Assembly (NCBI GenBank): GCA_964567785.1
Contig: CAZMOK010000055.1
Span: 1 to 18,953 of the forward strand
Source of the DNA: CAZMOK01 sp964567785
Lineage (GTDB): Bacteria; Bacteroidota; Bacteroidia; Bacteroidales; JAGOPY01
Length of the DNA: 18,953 nt
Direction: 5' to 3'
Shown here: positions 15,761-18,953 of the stretch, piece after piece
Layout of the letters: every line of letters begins with the position of its first letter
Position numbering within the stretch: position 1 is the stretch's first letter
Notes under the pieces: generated by a model
What the model was told of the DNA's origin: nothing
The model's database searches: none
The model's input: only the letters and a program-made list of their open reading frames with translations
Position numbers and translations under genes: made by a program

Positions 15761-15795
15761 AATTTACAGTTTACGGTTTACGGTTTACAATTTAC
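15761..15795 (+). repeat. RRTTTAC heptamer array, five units
   Basis: AATTTAC, AGTTTAC, GGTTTAC, GGTTTAC, AATTTAC in exact 7-bp register, starting one base after the patatin gene stop codon. The same unit family occurs at 12419-12446 (minus orientation) and 18031-18044. Three units make 21 bp, two helical turns. Confidence 0.92.
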
Positions 15796-15821
15796 AAAGG
15801 AGTTTTTCCTAACCCTCAAAC

Positions 15822-15921
15822 NNNNNNNNNNNNNNNNNNNNNNNNNNNNNNNNNNNNNNNNNNNNNNNNNNNNNNNNNNNNNNNNNNNNNNNNNNNNNNN
15901 NNNNNNNNNNNNNNNNNNNNN
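15822..15921. other. Assembly gap (100 N)
   Basis: Exactly 100 N, a scaffold gap of unknown true size. The left flank is TAACCCTCAAAC and the right flank CCCGAACACCTGAACA; both look like short-period repeat sequence, the likely cause of the break. Confidence 0.98.
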
Positions 15922-16037
15922 CCCGAACACCTGAACATTTATCCTCCGTGCGCCTACGCTGGAGCTTTCGCAACCGATAAAGTTATAGCGAACGCGGTCG
16001 GCGCAAGCGTAAGCGAAGCGAAGGAGGACCCGAACAC
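15922..16037. repeat. About 87-bp imperfect palindrome flanked by 9-bp direct repeats
   Basis: Left arm 15942-15971 and right arm 16001-16028 are inverted copies of one another, roughly three quarters identical with two small indels. The outer six bases TCCTCC/GGAGGA and the inner TACGCT (15955-15960)/AGCGTA (16006-16011) pair perfectly. The centre holds a small ATAA-AG-TTAT hairpin. CCCGAACAC occurs at 15922-15930 and again at 16029-16037, abutting the right arm and 11 bases from the left. It resembles a REP/MITE-like mobile or structural element. It ends about 30 bp upstream of the ABC exporter start and overlaps no gene. Confidence 0.65.
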
Positions 16038-16047
16038 TCATTATTGT

Positions 16048-16055
16048 TACCTTTA
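16048..16055 (+). promoter_or_regulatory. Weak -7 box for the ABC exporter gene
   Basis: TACCTTTA matches TAnnTTTG at all but the last base and lies 13 bp before the ATG at 16069. The palindromic element at 15942-16028 occupies the -33 region and upstream, so it could influence this promoter. Confidence 0.28.
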
Positions 16056-16068
16056 CACGCTCATTAAA

Positions 16069-17871
16069 ATGGCACAACGAGGGATCTACAAAAACGAACG
16101 GGAAACCCCGAAGAAAAAGATCACCCGCGAAGGGATGAAGCGGCTGCTGCGGCTGTTCCGCTACATCAGGCCACAGCGCTACGCTTTCTTTGCCGGGCTG
16201 CTGTTCCTGGTACTGAGCAGCCTGATCTTCCTGCTGTTCCCCATGCTCATGGGCGACCTTCTCGACTCGGCCGCGCAAGGAACGATGCAGGAGATCAACC
16301 GCATAGGGCTGATCCTGCTGGGCATTTTCGGGCTGAACGCCCTGTTCTCGTACTTCCGGATCTACCTCTTTGCCCTGGTGAGCGAAAAAACGCTGGCGCT
16401 CCTCAGGCAGGATACCTATAACCATCTCATAAAGCTTCCCATGTCGTTCTTTTCACAGCGCAGGGTGGGGGAGTTGAACAGCCGGATCTCCGCCGACATT
16501 GCACTGCTGCAGGATACCTTCACGTCGACACTGGCCCACTTCATCAGGCAGATGGTGACAATCATCGGGGGCGTGGCCATACTCACCATCATCTCCCCTC
16601 AACTGACCCTGTTCATGCTGGCCCTGGTGCCGGTGGCAGCTATTATTGCCCGGGTCTTTGGAGGGTATATCCGTAAATTTTCGAAGAAGGCACAGGCCGA
16701 GGTGGCGGGTTCGAACACCATCGTGGAGGAGACCCTGCAGGCCATTTCCAACGTTAAAGCTTTTGCCAACGAGGCCTTCGAGATCCTCAGGTACAAGAAA
16801 AAGACCGAGGAGGTGGTGAAGGTGGGCCTTACCGGGGCAAGGTGGCGCGGCGTGTTCGTTTCGCTGATCTTCTTCGCCCTTTTCGGATCCATCATAGGCG
16901 TGGTGTGGTACGGCGTGTACCTGGTGAACCAGGGGGCCGGGCTTACCTCAGGCGACCTTATCAAGTTTGTGCTCTACTCGGTGTTCATCGGCGGGTCCAT
17001 TTCCGGGCTGGCCGATCTTTACTCCCAGTTGCAGAAGGCCATAGGGGCCACCGAGAACCTGCTCGACATCTTGGAGGAGAAGCCCGAGGAGGTGTTGAAG
17101 GAAACACAGAAAGAGCCGGAATGCTGCCACGGGGAGGTGGAGTTCAGGAACGTATCGTTCGCCTACCCTTCCCGCAGGGAGATCCCGGTGCTGAGGAACA
17201 TATCCTTCAAAATTGAGAAAGGCAGGCAGGTGGCCATGGTGGGGCCCTCCGGAAGCGGGAAGACCACCATCTCCGCACTCCTCCTAAGGTTTTACGATCC
17301 CGATACGGGCGAGATCCTGATCGACGGGAAAAATACAAAAGAATACGACCTTACGGTGCTGAGGAGTCACATGGCGATCGTCCCGCAGGAGGTGCTGCTT
17401 TTCGGGGGCACCATCAGGGAGAACATCGGCTACGGCAGGCCCGGAGCCACCGAAGAAGAGGTGATCCGTGCCGCAGAGCAGGCCAACGCCATGGATTTCA
17501 TCAACAGCTTCCCCGATAAGCTCGACACCGTAGTGGGGGAGCGGGGGATACAGCTCTCGGGCGGGCAAAGGCAGCGTATCGCCATCGCCCGGGCCATCCT
17601 GAAAGACCCCGCCATCCTGATCCTCGACGAGGCCACCAGCTCGCTCGATTCCGAATCAGAGAGATTGGTGCAGGAAGCCCTGGAGAAACTGATGAAAGGC
17701 AGGACCTCCTTTGTCATTGCCCACCGCCTCTCCACCATCCACAAGGCCGACAAGATCCTGGTCATCGACAGGGGCGAGCTGAAGGAATCGGGCACCCACG
17801 AAGAGCTCATCGCCGAAAAAGACAGCATTTACCGCAAGCTGAACGAGCTGCAGATTGAGATCATGGGCTAA
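16069..17871 (+). CDS. ABC exporter half-transporter, MsbA/LmrA-like (membrane and ATPase domains fused)
   Basis: 600 aa, the usual length. Inner-membrane type IV ABC exporter that works as a dimer; likely substrates are lipids, lipid-linked molecules or drugs. Membrane domain about 38-325 with six predicted helices. ATPase domain about 355-595: Walker A GPSGSGKTT (392-400), Q-loop Q440 (VPQEVLLFGG), signature LSGGQRQR (496-503), Walker B ILILDE (516-521, catalytic E521), D-loop SSLD (524-527) and H-loop H552 (IAHRLST). All ATPase motifs are intact. The highly charged 1-25 leader before the first helix is cytoplasmic. It is a candidate homolog of MsbA, but no lipid A gene lies nearby, so the role is unproven. 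G+C is visibly higher than in the left-hand genes. It stands alone between repeat-filled spacers. Confidence 0.94.
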   Translation: MAQRGIYKNERETPKKKITREGMKRLLRLFRYIRPQRYAFFAGLLFLVLSSLIFLLFPMLMGDLLDSAAQGTMQEINRIGLILLGIFGLNALFSYFRIYLFALVSEKTLALLRQDTYNHLIKLPMSFFSQRRVGELNSRISADIALLQDTFTSTLAHFIRQMVTIIGGVAILTIISPQLTLFMLALVPVAAIIARVFGGYIRKFSKKAQAEVAGSNTIVEETLQAISNVKAFANEAFEILRYKKKTEEVVKVGLTGARWRGVFVSLIFFALFGSIIGVVWYGVYLVNQGAGLTSGDLIKFVLYSVFIGGSISGLADLYSQLQKAIGATENLLDILEEKPEEVLKETQKEPECCHGEVEFRNVSFAYPSRREIPVLRNISFKIEKGRQVAMVGPSGSGKTTISALLLRFYDPDTGEILIDGKNTKEYDLTVLRSHMAIVPQEVLLFGGTIRENIGYGRPGATEEEVIRAAEQANAMDFINSFPDKLDTVVGERGIQLSGGQRQRIAIARAILKDPAILILDEATSSLDSESERLVQEALEKLMKGRTSFVIAHRLSTIHKADKILVIDRGELKESGTHEELIAEKDSIYRKLNELQIEIMG

Positions 17872-17898
17872 GCGAAGGGTGAACGTGACAGCAAGGAC

Positions 17899-17930
17899 CT
17901 GGAAGACGGGAGGACTGGAAGACGGGAAGA
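17899..17930. repeat. 16-bp tandem repeat, two units
   Basis: CTGGAAGACGGGAGGA (17899-17914) and CTGGAAGACGGGAAGA (17915-17930) differ at one base. The first nine bases, CTGGAAGAC, also form the core of the 11-bp repeat at the left end of the window. It starts 27 bases after the ABC exporter stop. Confidence 0.85.
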
Positions 17931-17961
17931 ATATTCACTTCATACCTCACATTTCACGTAC

Positions 17962-18146
17962 AATACGCGATCATCCGCTTCATACGTGTTCTATTAAGTC
18001 GGTATTGGGTACTGGGTGCTAGGTACTGGGAATTTACAATTTACAAATGAAAATATATCAGGTGAATCTTCAAAGTGGAAAGGGGATTTGCATGGTAAGA
18101 TCTAATCCGCGATAATCCGCTTAATCCGTTTCATCCGCGTTCTATT
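17962..18146 (+). repeat. Two copies of a nonamer block ending in TTCTATT
   Basis: Copy A: AATACGCGA, TCATCCGCT, TCATACGTG, then TTCTATT (17962-17995). Copy B: AATCCGCGA, TAATCCGCT, TAATCCGTT, TCATCCGCG, then TTCTATT (18104-18146). Both keep the 9-bp register and the same terminal heptamer, but copy B has one more unit. This suggests one ancestral block that was duplicated and then changed in unit number. The interval 17872-18217 contains no coding sequence I can support. Confidence 0.85.
18001..18044 (+). repeat. GGTACTG heptamers followed by AATTTAC heptamers
   Basis: GGTATTG, GGTACTG, GGTGCTA, GGTACTG (18001-18028), then GG, then AATTTAC twice (18031-18044). The second pair belongs to the RRTTTAC family also seen at 12419-12446 and 15761-15795. 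It lies between the two nonamer blocks. Confidence 0.88.
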
Positions 18147-18217
18147 ATTATTTGGATATGAGGTTTGGGCTGCGGGGTTTTCTTTACGATCTTTGCAAGA
18201 ACAAAAAACCAACCCCA

Positions 18218-18953
18218 ATGAAGACAATAATTTATTCCCTTTCTGTCCTGTTCCTGACTTTTTCGTTTATAAATTCTGTAAAATCCCAGGCACAAATCGG
18301 TGTGGAAGCGGGCCTGGTCTTTACCGGCTACAACGACGTCCGCATTCCCGGCGACGAAGGCACCCTCTTTTCAATGAAAGACGACCTGGTCCCGGAAGCC
18401 ACGTTCTTCTACCGGGTAACGGCAGGATACACCATTGCATCGCGCCATACACTCACTTTGTTATACGCCCCGCTGAAGGTACGGTCGGAAGGCAGTGTGC
18501 CGAAGGATATCCTGTTTGAAGGAGAGGTGTTCCCGGCCAATACAGAGCTCGAAGGCACCTATGTGTTCAATTCGTACCGGCTGACCTATCGTTACGACAT
18601 TGTGAAAAAGCCCCGGTTCGAGTTCGGGCTGGGGTTCACCGCAAAGATCCGGGATGCGAAGATTGCACTCTCCACACCGGACATATCATCGGAGAAAACC
18701 AACGTGGGGTTTGTCCCGATCATCAACTTCAGGCTGCTGTGGAACATTGACGACCGGTTCGGGCTGTTGCTTTACGGCGATGCGCTGGCCGCGCCCCAGG
18801 GCAGGGCCGAAGATGTGCTGATTGCCGCAACCTACCGGCTGTGCGACCGTTTTGAGCTGCGGGCCGGCTACCGCATCCTTGAAGGCGGCGCCGACAACGA
18901 CGAGGTGTACAACTTTTCGTTGTTCAATTACGCTTCGGTTGGGGTGACGTATA
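18218..18953 (+). CDS. Outer-membrane beta-barrel protein, 3' end cut by window
   Basis: 245 complete codons, open to the window edge. The ATG at 18218 begins MKTIIYSLSVLFLTFSF, a good signal peptide with likely cleavage near residue 25 (VKSQA/QIG). The rest shows alternating polar/aromatic strands and tight turns, for example FEFGLGFTAKIRDAKIAL, FGLLLYGDALAA and FELRAGYRIL, typical of a small outer-membrane barrel of 8-12 strands. The last visible residues, ASVGVTY, look like the final strand, so few codons are probably missing. I cannot name the family or function. It lies about 350 bp after the ABC exporter, behind a repeat-filled spacer, so it is likely transcribed separately. No clear -7 box is visible. 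Confidence 0.8.
   Translation, partial: MKTIIYSLSVLFLTFSFINSVKSQAQIGVEAGLVFTGYNDVRIPGDEGTLFSMKDDLVPEATFFYRVTAGYTIASRHTLTLLYAPLKVRSEGSVPKDILFEGEVFPANTELEGTYVFNSYRLTYRYDIVKKPRFEFGLGFTAKIRDAKIALSTPDISSEKTNVGFVPIINFRLLWNIDDRFGLLLYGDALAAPQGRAEDVLIAATYRLCDRFELRAGYRILEGGADNDEVYNFSLFNYASVGVTY

Noticed and set aside
15740..16425. Open frames running through the second N gap on both strands
   Set aside because: They exist only because N stretches carry no stop codons; their ends translate repeat units or the antisense of the ABC exporter.
18193..18519. 108-codon plus-strand frame starting at 18193
   Set aside because: It is out of frame with the frame opened by the ATG at 18218, which has a good signal peptide and barrel-like strands and stays open to the window end.

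Overview
The window reads as a piece of a Bacteroidetes (Bacteroidia) genome, most likely a scaffolded draft or metagenome bin. Four things point there: three secreted enzymes end in type IX secretion (T9SS) sorting domains with a PNP motif; an RprX/RprY-type two-component pair is present; several genes have the Bacteroidetes -7 promoter box TAnnTTTG and no clear Shine-Dalgarno; and two runs of exactly 100 N (13357-13456, 15822-15921) are scaffold gaps. No tRNA, rRNA, CRISPR, transposase or phage gene is visible.

Layout. (1) 1-271: an 11-bp tandem repeat, a hairpin terminator, and a regulatory region with four TTAA-type half-sites spaced exactly 10 bp. (2) 272-2416 (+): histidine kinase and OmpR-family regulator, an rprX-rprY-like operon. 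(3) 2482-10158 (-): a block for secreted and cell-surface enzymes, read leftward as M1 metallopeptidase (T9SS), serine beta-lactamase-like lipoprotein, then two arylsulfotransferase-family proteins (both T9SS). Exact -7 boxes in front of the lipoprotein gene and the first sulfotransferase gene suggest separate transcripts rather than one long operon. (4) 10159-10292: a divergent promoter region with two palindromes. (5) 10293-12313 (+): MacA/HlyD-type efflux adaptor tightly followed by tsaB (tRNA t6A synthesis). (6) 12512-13258 (+): an unrecognised exported protein. (7) 13537-15759 (+): patatin phospholipase fused to an outer-membrane barrel. (8) 16069-17871 (+): MsbA-like ABC exporter. (9) 18218 to the window end (+): an exported outer-membrane beta-barrel protein cut by the edge.

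Much of the content is envelope biology: sensing, surface and secreted enzymes, export and outer-membrane proteins. The most unusual material lies between genes. From tsaB onward every gap of more than about 150 bp carries short-period arrays (units of 7, 8, 9 or 16 bp). Three begin 1-2 bases after a stop codon, one unit family recurs at three loci in both orientations, both assembly gaps fall beside such arrays, and an approximately 87-bp imperfect palindrome flanked by 9-bp direct repeats lies just upstream of the ABC exporter. The tandem arylsulfotransferases, apparently T9SS-exported and lacking the cysteines for the disulfide of the enterobacterial enzyme, are the most interesting proteins.
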